64,000 bases of DNA, taken from Flavonifractor hominis (GTDB lineage Bacteria; Bacillota; Clostridia; Oscillospirales; Oscillospiraceae). Location of the stretch: positions 1 through 64,000 of the forward strand of contig NZ_JBBMFT010000009.1 of assembly GCF_040095835.1 (NCBI RefSeq), given 5' to 3'. Below are positions 51,083 to 58,487 of this stretch, piece after piece. Position numbers and translations under genes: made by a program. The notes under the pieces were generated by a model. It ran no database searches and was not told the origin of the DNA. It worked only from the letters and a program-made list of their open reading frames with translations. Position 1 is the first letter of the stretch. Each line of letters begins with the position of its first letter.

Positions 51083-51405
51083 CACGGCTGTACGCCCACG
51101 ATCATGGAGAACAGGGTGTCCACCCAGCGCTCCTTATTCTTTTCGTAAGAGGACTCCACCGCCCGCATCACGTTGTCCAGCCGCTGGTCCAGTTTTTCCA
51201 GGGCCTCCTGGGCGGCGCGCTCCTCCGTGTGCTGGACGGTTTCCAGGCGGTTGCGGGCCCGGTCCATGTAGCTCTCCCGCATGGCGGCCACGTCCCGCTC
51301 CAGATCGGCCTGGGCCTGTTCCCGGCGCTCCCGGGCCTCCTCGGCCAGGGCCTTGGCGCCCTGTTCGGCGGCCATGATCTGGCTGACCATCTCGGCATAG
51401 TCCAT
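51082..51405 (-). CDS. V-type ATP synthase/ATPase subunit G/H-like peripheral stalk protein
   Basis: A 107-residue, almost entirely coiled-coil protein (AEQGAKALAEEARERREQAQADLERDVAAMRESYMDRARNRLE). It is the first gene of the operon. The size, charge pattern and place fit the stalk partner of subunit E. Sequence conservation in this family is low, so the call leans on context. GGAGGTG nine bases upstream supports ATG 51405. Confidence 0.75.
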   Translation of the reverse strand: MDYAEMVSQIMAAEQGAKALAEEARERREQAQADLERDVAAMRESYMDRARNRLETVQHTEERAAQEALEKLDQRLDNVMRAVESSYEKNKERWVDTLFSMIVGVQP

Positions 51406-51479
51406 ATCGCTTACACCTCCGTTGTCATTGGCTTGGAAGAGAATGGGCATGTTTTTATTATCATACCATGGGGCGCAGG

Positions 51480-51508
51480 ATAATTCCACAAGAAATTGAT
51501 ACAGTCAA
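51480..51508 (-). promoter_or_regulatory. Promoter of the V-ATPase operon
   Basis: Minus strand TTGACT (51503-51508), 17-bp spacer, AATTAT (51480-51485). It gives a leader of about 70 nt before ATG 51405. A second possible -10 (TATGAT, near 51461-51466) lies closer but lacks a well-spaced -35 box. Confidence 0.6.
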
Positions 51509-51572
51509 CAAAAATCTTTTTGCACAGCGTACAAAGCGGCCACCGCCGGGCGGCGCGGATGTGGATGGACTA

Positions 51573-51601
51573 TTGTAATCCGGGAAAGGGGCGTATATAA
51601 T
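51573..51601 (+). promoter_or_regulatory. Promoter of the Lrp-aminotransferase unit
   Basis: TTGTAA (51573-51578), 17-bp spacer, perfect TATAAT (51596-51601), 58 bases before the start codon. Confidence 0.8.
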
Positions 51602-51659
51602 AAATCCAATCATACGTTTCCGGCGATTCCGGAGACCGGTAGAGATAGGAGGAAGCATT

Positions 51660-52139
51660 ATGACGAAGCTGCTCCGGCTTTTGGAGGGGGACTGCACCCT
51701 GACCCCCGAACAGCTTGCATCCATGACCGGCATGACCGTGGAAGAAGTCCAGGCTGCCGTGCGCCGTTATGAAGAAGAGAAGGTCATTCTGGGCTACCAG
51801 GCCATCGTGGACTGGGACCGCACCGACCGGGAGGCGGTGACCGCCCTGATCGAGGTAAAGGTGACCCCCCAGCGCGGGGAGGGCTTCGACCGGGTGGCCG
51901 AGCGCATCTACCAGTATGACGAGGTGGAGAGCGTCTACCTCATGAGCGGCGCGTTCGATCTGACGGTCATCATCTCGGGCCGCACCCTGAAAGAGGTGGC
52001 CCAGTTTGTGGGGGAGCGCCTGTCCACCCTGGAGGACGTGACGGGCACCGCCACCCATTTCATCCTGCATAAATATAAGGAGAAGCACCTGATCTTTGAA
52101 AAGCAGGAGCAGCAGGCGAAGGAGTGGATTTTCTCATGA
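51660..52139 (+). CDS. Lrp/AsnC-family transcriptional regulator
   Basis: A 159-residue feast/famine regulator. The N-terminal winged HTH (about 1-50: LTPEQLASMTGMTVEEVQAAVRRYEEEKVILGYQAIVD) is followed by the RAM/ACT-like ligand domain (about 60-140: TALIEVKVTPQRGEGFDRVAERIYQYDEVESVYLMSGAFDLTVIISG). It overlaps the aminotransferase gene by ATGA. It probably senses an amino acid and controls this unit. AGGAGGAAGC precedes ATG 51660. Confidence 0.9.
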   Translation: MTKLLRLLEGDCTLTPEQLASMTGMTVEEVQAAVRRYEEEKVILGYQAIVDWDRTDREAVTALIEVKVTPQRGEGFDRVAERIYQYDEVESVYLMSGAFDLTVIISGRTLKEVAQFVGERLSTLEDVTGTATHFILHKYKEKHLIFEKQEQQAKEWIFS

Positions 52140-53323
52140 ATTACGACGAAATACTCTGCCGGCGCATCCAGCAGGTCCAGCCCTCTGGCATCCGGCGTTT
52201 TTTTGACATCCTGGAGGAGATGAAGGACGCCATCTCCCTGGGCGTGGGCGAGCCCGATTTCGTCACCCCCTGGCACATCCGGGATGCGGGCATCTACTCC
52301 CTGGAGAAGGGCTTTACCAAATACACCTCCAACGCCGGTATGGCCGAGCTGCGCCGGGAGATCGCGGCCTATCTGGAGCGCCGGTTCGATTTGCGGTATG
52401 ACTTTGCCCGGCAGATCATTGTGACGGTGGGCGGCAGCGAGGCCATCGACCTGGCCATGCGCTGCCTGCTCAACCCCGGCGACGAGGTCATCATCCCCGT
52501 GCCCTCCTTTGTGTGCTACGGGCCGCTGGCCTCCATGGCGGGGGGCACCCCGGTGTATGTGGAGCTCAAGGCGGAGAACGAGTTCCGCCTCACCCCCGAG
52601 CAGCTCCGCGCCGCCATCACCCCCCGCACCAAGATCCTGGTGCTCCCCTTCCCCTCCAACCCCACCGGCGGCATCATGGAGCGCGCCGACCTGGAGGCCA
52701 TTGCCGACGTGCTGCGGGGCACCGACATCATGGTGCTCTCCGACGAGATCTACGCCGAGCTGACCTACGGCCAGCACCACGTGTCCATGGCCAACCTGCC
52801 CGACATGTATGAGCGCACCCTGGTGGTCAACGGCTTCTCCAAGAGCCACGCCATGACGGGCTGGCGCATGGGCTACCTCTGCGGGCCGGCCCCCCTGATC
52901 CAGCAGATGCTCAAGCTGCATCAGTTCGGCATCATGTCCGCCCCCACCATCAGCCAGTACGCTGCCATCGAGGCCATGCGCAACGGCGACGGGGACATCG
53001 AGAAGATGCGCGATGAGTACGACGGCCGCCGCCGCTATCTGGTGGAAGGGCTGCGGCGCATCGGCCTGCCCTGCTTTGAGCCCAAGGGCGCCTTCTACGT
53101 CTTCCCCGACATCCGCAGCACCGGGCTGAGCTCGGACGAGTTCTGCGAGCGGTTTTTGATGGAGGAGAAGGTGGCGGTCATCTCGGGCGCCGCCTTCGGC
53201 CCGGGGGGCGAGGGCTTTGTGCGCTGCTGCTACGCCACCAGCATGAAGGACATCGCCGAGGCCCTGACCCGTATGGACAACTTCCTGACCAACCTGCGCA
53301 AGAAGCAGGGCCGGCAGGACTGA
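52136..53323 (+). CDS. PLP-dependent aminotransferase, class I/II
   Basis: A 395-residue fold-type I aminotransferase. It has VGEPDFVTPWHIRDAG, YTSNAGMAELRREIAAYL, FPSNPTGGIM, the Asp/Tyr of LSDEIYAELTYG, and PLP-binding Lys236 in NGFSKSHAMTGWRMGY. Similar proteins are aspartate- or aromatic-type aminotransferases; substrate cannot be fixed. It is translationally coupled to the Lrp regulator and followed by a ThrH phosphatase, which suggests a role in amino-acid metabolism. Confidence 0.9.
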   Translation: MNYDEILCRRIQQVQPSGIRRFFDILEEMKDAISLGVGEPDFVTPWHIRDAGIYSLEKGFTKYTSNAGMAELRREIAAYLERRFDLRYDFARQIIVTVGGSEAIDLAMRCLLNPGDEVIIPVPSFVCYGPLASMAGGTPVYVELKAENEFRLTPEQLRAAITPRTKILVLPFPSNPTGGIMERADLEAIADVLRGTDIMVLSDEIYAELTYGQHHVSMANLPDMYERTLVVNGFSKSHAMTGWRMGYLCGPAPLIQQMLKLHQFGIMSAPTISQYAAIEAMRNGDGDIEKMRDEYDGRRRYLVEGLRRIGLPCFEPKGAFYVFPDIRSTGLSSDEFCERFLMEEKVAVISGAAFGPGGEGFVRCCYATSMKDIAEALTRMDNFLTNLRKKQGRQD

Positions 53324-53357
53324 GCGCCGGAAGGCGCCGCGAAAGGAGGAGCGGAGC

Positions 53358-53960
53358 ATGTACATCACCTGTCTGGATATGGAGGGGGTCCTGGTCCCCG
53401 AGATCTGGATCGCCTTTGCCGAGGCCGCCGGCATCCCGGAGCTCAAGCGCACCACCCGGGACGAGCCGGACTACGACAAACTCATGCGTTTCCGCCTGGA
53501 CATCCTGAAGGAGCACGGCCTGGGCCTGAAGGAGATCCAGCGGACCATCGAAGGCATCGACCCGCTGCCCGGGGCCAGGGAATTCCTGGACGAGCTGCGG
53601 TCCTTCACCCAGGTCATCATCCTCAGCGATACCTTTGAGCAGTTCGCCCAGCCCCTGATGAAAAAGCTGAACTGGCCCACCCTGTTCTGCAACACCCTGG
53701 AGGTGGCGGGCGACGGGACCATCACCGGCTTTCAGATGCGCTGTCCCCAGTCCAAGCTCACCACGGTGAAGGCCCTGCAGAGCATCGGCTACGAGACCAT
53801 TGCCGCCGGGGACAGCTTCAACGATCTGGGCATGATTCAGGCCAGCAAGGCGGGCTTCCTGTTCAAGAGCACCGAGCAGATCAAGGCCGATCATCCCGAG
53901 CTGCCCGCCTATGAGCGATTCCCCGACCTGCTGGCCGCCATCCGCGGCGCCATGGTCTGA
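53358..53960 (+). CDS. thrH: ThrH-like phosphoserine phosphatase/homoserine phosphotransferase
   Basis: A 200-residue HAD-superfamily enzyme. The first motif is CLDMEGVLVPEIW with nucleophile Asp7 and Glu9, the DxE variant typical of ThrH rather than DxD of SerB. The later motifs are VIILSDTFEQF and AAGDSFNDLGMI. ThrH dephosphorylates phosphoserine and can pass phosphate to homoserine. The neighbouring aminotransferase and DUF1015 genes fit a serine or threonine route. AAAGGAGGAGCGGAGC precedes ATG 53358. Confidence 0.88.
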   Translation: MYITCLDMEGVLVPEIWIAFAEAAGIPELKRTTRDEPDYDKLMRFRLDILKEHGLGLKEIQRTIEGIDPLPGAREFLDELRSFTQVIILSDTFEQFAQPLMKKLNWPTLFCNTLEVAGDGTITGFQMRCPQSKLTTVKALQSIGYETIAAGDSFNDLGMIQASKAGFLFKSTEQIKADHPELPAYERFPDLLAAIRGAMV

Positions 53961-53986
53961 TTTCAGTCCGGAAGTGAGTGAGGAAC

Positions 53987-55267
53987 ATGCTGCGGCAATT
54001 TGACAGTTTGCCTTTCCGCCCCGCCGATATCCTGCTGCCCCAGCACTGCGAGTACCGCAAGTGGTCCGTGGTGGCCTGCGACCAGTATACCTCGCAGCCG
54101 GAATATTGGCAGCGTGTGGAGGAATATGTGGGCTCCGCCCCCTCCGCCCTGCGGCTCATCCTGCCGGAGAGCTGCCTGGACGGCCCCAATGTGGAGACCG
54201 ACATTATGGAGGTCAACAACACCATGACCCGCTATCTGCGGGAGGACCGGTTCAAGAGTCTGCCCGGGGCGCTCATCTACGTGGAGCGCCGGCTGGACAG
54301 CGGCAAGGTGCGCCGGGGCCTGGTGGGCATGGTGGACCTGGAGCAGTACGACTACGAGCGGGGGGCCACCTCCCTGGTGCGGGCCACCGAGGGCACCGTG
54401 CTCGCCCGCATCCCGCCCCGGGTGGCGGTGCGCAAGAACGCCCCGCTGGAGCTGCCCCACGCCATGCTGCTGACCGACGACCCGGAGCGGACCGTCATCG
54501 AGCCGCTGGAAGGGCGCAAGGACCGGATGGAGCTGCTCTATGACTTCGATCTGATGGAGCGGGGCGGCCACATCACCGGCTGGAAGCTGGACGAGGAGGG
54601 GATGGCCCATGTGGCCGCCGCCCTGTCCGCCCTGGCCGACCCGGCCGCCTTCCGGAAGAAGTACGGGGCGGACAGCGGGGAGGTGCTCCTCTTCGCCGTA
54701 GGGGACGGCAACCACTCCCTGGCCACCGCCAAGGAGTGCTACGAGCGGCAGAAGCGCCTCACCCCGCCGGAGCACTGGGCCAATCTGCCCGCCCGGTACG
54801 CCCTGTGCGAGCTGGTGAACCTCCACGACGACTCCCTGGAGTTCGAGCCCATCCACCGGGTGGTCTTTGGTGTGGACCCCCAGGGACTGCTCCAGGCGCT
54901 GCTGGCCGCCTTCCCCGGCGCCCGGCCGGGTGAGGGGGAGGGCCAGGTGCTCCGCTTCGTCTACCGGGACGGAGCCGGGTCCATCACCGTGCCCCACCCC
55001 GCCGCCCGGCTGGAAGTGGGCACCCTGCAGGGGTTCCTGGACGGGTATGTGAAGGAGCACGGCGGGCGCATCGACTACATCCACGGCGCGGACGTGGCCC
55101 GGTCCCTGGCCGCCCGGCCGGGCAACCTGGCCTTCCTGCTGCCCGCCATGGACAAGGACCAGCTCTTCCCCACCGTGATCCAGGACGGGGCCCTGCCCCG
55201 CAAGACCTTCTCCATGGGGGAGGCTCACGACAAGCGCTTCTATCTGGAAGCCCGGAAGATCCGATAA
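53987..55267 (+). CDS. DUF1015 family protein
   Basis: A 426-residue protein of the DUF1015 family. It has RKWSVVACDQYTSQPEYWQ near the start, LLFAVGDGNHSLATAKECYE near 230-250 with an invariant GDGNHS, and KTFSMGEAHDKRFYLEARKI at the end. Such genes are often found next to serine-pathway genes in Clostridia, and recent work connects some DUF1015 proteins with serine kinase activity; the exact role here is inference. ATG 53987 is favoured with GTGAGGAAC before it; GTG 53978 is the alternative. Confidence 0.82.
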   Translation: MLRQFDSLPFRPADILLPQHCEYRKWSVVACDQYTSQPEYWQRVEEYVGSAPSALRLILPESCLDGPNVETDIMEVNNTMTRYLREDRFKSLPGALIYVERRLDSGKVRRGLVGMVDLEQYDYERGATSLVRATEGTVLARIPPRVAVRKNAPLELPHAMLLTDDPERTVIEPLEGRKDRMELLYDFDLMERGGHITGWKLDEEGMAHVAAALSALADPAAFRKKYGADSGEVLLFAVGDGNHSLATAKECYERQKRLTPPEHWANLPARYALCELVNLHDDSLEFEPIHRVVFGVDPQGLLQALLAAFPGARPGEGEGQVLRFVYRDGAGSITVPHPAARLEVGTLQGFLDGYVKEHGGRIDYIHGADVARSLAARPGNLAFLLPAMDKDQLFPTVIQDGALPRKTFSMGEAHDKRFYLEARKIR

Positions 55268-55280
55268 AGGAGTGGCCGCC

Positions 55281-56153
55281 ATGCCCATTCTGGAGATGCA
55301 GGCATATGCCAAACTGAATCTGTCCCTGGACGTGCTGGACCGGCGCAGCGACGGCTACCACAACATGCGCATGGTGATGCAGACGGTGAGCCTGTGCGAC
55401 GACCTGCGCCTGGAGACCGGCACCGGCGAACCCCTGCGGATGCAGAGCAGCCTGGGCTTTCTGCCCGCCGACGAGCACAACCTGGCCGCCGCCGCGGCCC
55501 TGCGGCTGTGCGAGGCAACGGGGGCCGACTGCGGGGGGCTGAGCATCCAGCTGGACAAGCGTATCCCGGTGTGCGCCGGCCTGGCCGGCGGCAGCGCCGA
55601 CGCCGCGGCGGTGCTGCGGGGGCTCAACAGCCTGCTGGGACTGGACCTGCCGCCGGAGCGGCTGGAGGAGATCGGGGCCGCTGTGGGCTCCGACGTGCCC
55701 TACTGCGTCCGGGGGGGCACCGTCCTGGCCGAGGGGCGGGGCGAAGTGCTCACCGACCTGCCGCCCCTGCCGGCGTGCAGCGTGGTGGTGTGCAAGCCGG
55801 CCTTTTCGGTGCCCACGCCCGAGCTGTTTGCCCGGCTGGACGGGGTGCGCATCCGCCGCCGTCCCGACACCGCGGGGCTCACCGCCGCCCTGGCGGCGGG
55901 GGACCTGGCCGGCGTGGCCCGGCGGATGTACAACGTGTTCGAGGACGCCCTGCCCACCCGGCGTCGGGGGGAGATCGAGGCCATCAAGAACACCATGATC
56001 CAGCAGGGGGCCCTGGGGGCCTGCATGAGCGGCACAGGCTCGGCGGTATTCGGCCTGTTCGCCGGGGAGGCGGAGGCCCGGGAGGCCTGCGCCGTCCTGG
56101 CGGAGAGCTGGCCCAGCGTGTTTTTGGCCCGCCCGGTGGAAAAACTGGTATAA
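55281..56153 (+). CDS. ispE: 4-diphosphocytidyl-2-C-methyl-D-erythritol kinase
   Basis: A 290-residue GHMP kinase of the MEP isoprenoid pathway. AYAKLNLSLDVLDRRSDGYH opens the protein. The GHMP ATP loop is PVCAGLAGGSADAAAVLRG from Pro96. VGSDVPYCVRGG follows, and MSGTGSAVFGLF is near the C-terminus. Length and motifs normal. AAAGGAG eight bases upstream of ATG 55281 decides the start. spoIIR follows after a hairpin. Confidence 0.95.
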   Translation: MPILEMQAYAKLNLSLDVLDRRSDGYHNMRMVMQTVSLCDDLRLETGTGEPLRMQSSLGFLPADEHNLAAAAALRLCEATGADCGGLSIQLDKRIPVCAGLAGGSADAAAVLRGLNSLLGLDLPPERLEEIGAAVGSDVPYCVRGGTVLAEGRGEVLTDLPPLPACSVVVCKPAFSVPTPELFARLDGVRIRRRPDTAGLTAALAAGDLAGVARRMYNVFEDALPTRRRGEIEAIKNTMIQQGALGACMSGTGSAVFGLFAGEAEAREACAVLAESWPSVFLARPVEKLV

Positions 56154-56176
56154 AAAGGAACATCACCGTCCACAAT
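56148..56176 (+). promoter_or_regulatory. Possible SigF-type promoter of spoIIR
   Basis: GTATA (56148-56152) at the end of ispE, 15-nt spacer, then GTCCACAAT (56168-56176). It matches the forespore SigF pattern (GTATA and GGnnAnAnT) at all but one fixed position. spoIIR is a SigF gene in Bacillus. The start point would fall near 56183, in the loop of the hairpin below. Confidence 0.5.
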
Positions 56177-56202
56177 GTAGGCACTACATTGTGGACGGTG
56201 AT
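56162..56202 (+). terminator. 18-bp hairpin between ispE and spoIIR (attenuating terminator)
   Basis: A perfect 18-bp stem (56162-56179 with 56185-56202), 5-nt loop, followed by TCTTTATG. The right arm ends with GGTGAT, which is the ribosome site of spoIIR. In RNA that reads through from ispE, this site is paired and hidden. The short T-run makes it a weak to moderate terminator. Confidence 0.7.
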
Positions 56203-56207
56203 TCTTT

Positions 56208-56840
56208 ATGGTAAAAGGGAAAACGCTGCACCGCTGGGAGCTGGCCCTGCTGCTGGGCGTGGCCTGCGCGGCGCTGCTGGGGGTGTGGCTGGACGGGAGC
56301 CAGGCGGCGCTGGCCGACCAGGTGATCCGCCTGCACGTGCTGGCCAACTCCGACCGGGAGGAGGACCAGGCCCTCAAGCTCCAGGTGCGGGACCGGGTGC
56401 TGGAGCAGGCGGAGGCCTATTTTGTCCCCGGGGCCACCCTGGAGCAGACCGAGCAGACCCTGTCGGCCCACCTGGAGGAGCTGGCCCGGGCGGGGGCGGA
56501 GGTGGTGGCCGAGGCCGGCTATTCCTACCCGGTGACCGCCTCCCTGGAGCACGACTACTGGTTCCCCACCAAGACCTATTCCGACTTCGCCCTGCCCGCG
56601 GGGGCCTACACCGCCCTGCGCATCGAGATCGGGGAGGGAGGCGGACAGAACTGGTGGTGCGTGGTCTTCCCGCCCCTGTGCCTGGGCTCGGTGACCGAGA
56701 CCACGGAGCAGACCGCCCTGGACGCCGGGATGGACGCGGAAGAGGTCTCCCTCATCACCGGGGAGGATGAGGGCTACGTGGTCAAATTCAAGGCCATTGA
56801 GATCATCGAGGGGCTGAAAGCCCGTTTTGCGGGAAATTGA
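56208..56840 (+). CDS. spoIIR: Stage II sporulation protein R
   Basis: A 210-residue secreted signalling protein. Made in the forespore, it crosses the septum and triggers SpoIIGA to process pro-SigE in the mother cell. The N-terminal membrane/signal segment is about 11-28 (LALLLGVACAALLGVWLDG). Family motifs are QVIRLHVLANSDREEDQALKLQVRDRVL, YPVTASLEHDYWFPTKTYSDFALPAGAYTALRIEIGEG and GGQNWWCVVFPPLC. Presence shows the organism makes spores or descends from spore-formers. GGTGAT five bases upstream of ATG 56208 is the only ribosome site. Confidence 0.92.
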   Translation: MVKGKTLHRWELALLLGVACAALLGVWLDGSQAALADQVIRLHVLANSDREEDQALKLQVRDRVLEQAEAYFVPGATLEQTEQTLSAHLEELARAGAEVVAEAGYSYPVTASLEHDYWFPTKTYSDFALPAGAYTALRIEIGEGGGQNWWCVVFPPLCLGSVTETTEQTALDAGMDAEEVSLITGEDEGYVVKFKAIEIIEGLKARFAGN

Positions 56841-56855
56841 TGGAACGGAAACGTC

Positions 56856-56884
56856 TGGACAAGGGAGACGCGTCCTGCTACAAT
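56856..56884 (+). promoter_or_regulatory. Promoter of the diguanylate cyclase gene
   Basis: TGGACA (56856-56861), 17-bp spacer, TACAAT (56879-56884) with TGC in front. A near-consensus sigma-A promoter 41 bases before the start codon. Confidence 0.75.
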
Positions 56885-56924
56885 AAAGCAAACGGATCAG
56901 TTTGCGCAGGACGGAGGGATGTCC

Positions 56925-58448
56925 ATGGGAGAACGCATCAAGGACCTGTTTACGCTGCCGGAGGAGCTGCGGGAGGAATTTTTGCAGGACTCCGTCCGGA
57001 AAAACCGGGTCACTATGGTGGTACTGTGCGGCATGATGGCGGCGGTGGAGCTGTTCAACGGCTGCCGGGTGCTGTTTTTCTCTCCCTCCGGGCTGAGCAG
57101 CGTGAACAACCGGATCTATCTGGGCCTGTACAGCGCGCTGCTGGTGCTGGCGCTGGTGGTGCTGGCGCTGCACCGGGTGCTCTGGACCCACCCCGATGGG
57201 CTGAACCGGCTGCATCTGGCGGCCACGGGCGGCATGCTGGCGTGGAACGTACTGCTCAATACATATGATGTGACGGTGGGGAATGGCGTTCAGGCCACCG
57301 TCCTGGTGACGGCTCTGCTGGGCCTGTCGGTCCTCATCCAGGCCCAGCCCCGGTATATGCTGCCGGCCATCCTGCTGTCCTACGGGGCGTTTCTGGCGGC
57401 CAGCTGGCGGCATCTGAGCGAGGGGACGGTCCTCAATCTGACGGTAGCCGCCGCGGTGAGCGGGATGGTGGCGGTGGCCCATTTCCGGTATGTGACCCTG
57501 CATCTGGAGCAGAAGGCGCAGATCCGCCGCATCAACGAGCAGCTGGAGCAGGAGAAGGAGAAGCTGCGCCTGAGTCTGGAGCAGCACCGGGTCCTGATGG
57601 ATCAGAGCAGCGACATCCTGTTCCGCTGGGAGCTGGAGAACGACCGGGTGGAGTTCTCCCACAACTGGGGGGAGCTGTTCGGCTACCCGCTGGAGATCGA
57701 ACCGTTCCAGGCGTGGATGGAGCAGAGCCAGGACGCAAACAGCCCCCTGTCCGGCCAGATCAGGGAGTGGATGGGGGAATACCGGCAGGGCAAGCGAGCG
57801 GGGGAGCATGAGATCTCGCTGCGGATGATAAGCGGCGAGGTGCGCTGGTATCAGCTGCGGGTGTCCATGCAGCAGGACCTGTCCGGCCGGCAGGTGCAGG
57901 GCATCGGGGTGCTGCGGGACATCAGCAAGCAGCGCTCGGAGATCCAGCGGCTGCAAAGCCGCCTGCAGCGGGACAATCTGACCGGCATCCTGAACAAGCA
58001 GGCCCTGGAGGCCTATGCCCGGCAGCAGCTGAGCCGGCTGGGGCCGGACGGGGCCATCACGATGCTGATGATGGATCTGGACCAGTTCAAAGCCATCAAC
58101 GACACCTACGGCCACCCCTGCGGGGACTATGTGCTTATGGAGATGGCCAACGGCATGCGGGAGGTGTTCCGGGACAGCGACGGGCTGGGACGCATGGGGG
58201 GCGATGAGTTTGCCGCCGTCCTGCCCGGCCTGCGGGACCGGGCCCTCATCCAGAGCAAGGCCGAGCAGCTGCGGGCTCACATCCGGCAGATCCAGTGGCG
58301 GGGCCAGCGGCTGAACGTGGGGTGCAGCATCGGCGGCGTGGTGCTGTACGGTCCGGCCCGGGAGGATTTTGAGACCCTCTATTACCGGGTGGACGAGGCC
58401 CTCTATCAGGCCAAGAGCGGGGGCCGGGACCGGCTGCACCTGCTGTGA
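56925..58448 (+). CDS. Membrane PAS-GGDEF diguanylate cyclase
   Basis: A 507-residue protein that should make cyclic di-GMP. Five to six hydrophobic segments (about 30-190) form a membrane sensor domain. A coiled coil (about 195-220, QIRRINEQLEQEKEKLRLSLEQ) leads to a PAS-like domain (about 225-325, ILFRWELENDRVEFSHNWGELFGY). The GGDEF domain (about 340-507) has DNLTGILNK, DLDQFKAINDTYGH and intact GGDEF at 425-429. An RxxD inhibitory site is present at 416-419 in correct spacing, so product feedback is likely. ATG 56925 has GGAGGG six bases upstream; ATG 56919 abuts that site. Confidence 0.9.
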   Translation: MGERIKDLFTLPEELREEFLQDSVRKNRVTMVVLCGMMAAVELFNGCRVLFFSPSGLSSVNNRIYLGLYSALLVLALVVLALHRVLWTHPDGLNRLHLAATGGMLAWNVLLNTYDVTVGNGVQATVLVTALLGLSVLIQAQPRYMLPAILLSYGAFLAASWRHLSEGTVLNLTVAAAVSGMVAVAHFRYVTLHLEQKAQIRRINEQLEQEKEKLRLSLEQHRVLMDQSSDILFRWELENDRVEFSHNWGELFGYPLEIEPFQAWMEQSQDANSPLSGQIREWMGEYRQGKRAGEHEISLRMISGEVRWYQLRVSMQQDLSGRQVQGIGVLRDISKQRSEIQRLQSRLQRDNLTGILNKQALEAYARQQLSRLGPDGAITMLMMDLDQFKAINDTYGHPCGDYVLMEMANGMREVFRDSDGLGRMGGDEFAAVLPGLRDRALIQSKAEQLRAHIRQIQWRGQRLNVGCSIGGVVLYGPAREDFETLYYRVDEALYQAKSGGRDRLHLL

Positions 58449-58452
58449 GGAT

Positions 58453-58487
58453 AAAAAAAGCGAGGCAGTTTGCCTCGCTTTTTTTTT
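58453..58487. terminator. Bidirectional terminator
   Basis: A stem of about 14 bp with core AGCGAGGC/GCCTCGCT, flanked by seven A and nine T residues, between the converging diguanylate cyclase and transporter genes. Confidence 0.9.

Noticed and set aside
48026..51148. A 1040-codon plus-strand frame opposite V-ATPase genes I and C
   Set aside because: It is antisense to two well-recognised subunits and shows no motif or ribosome site.
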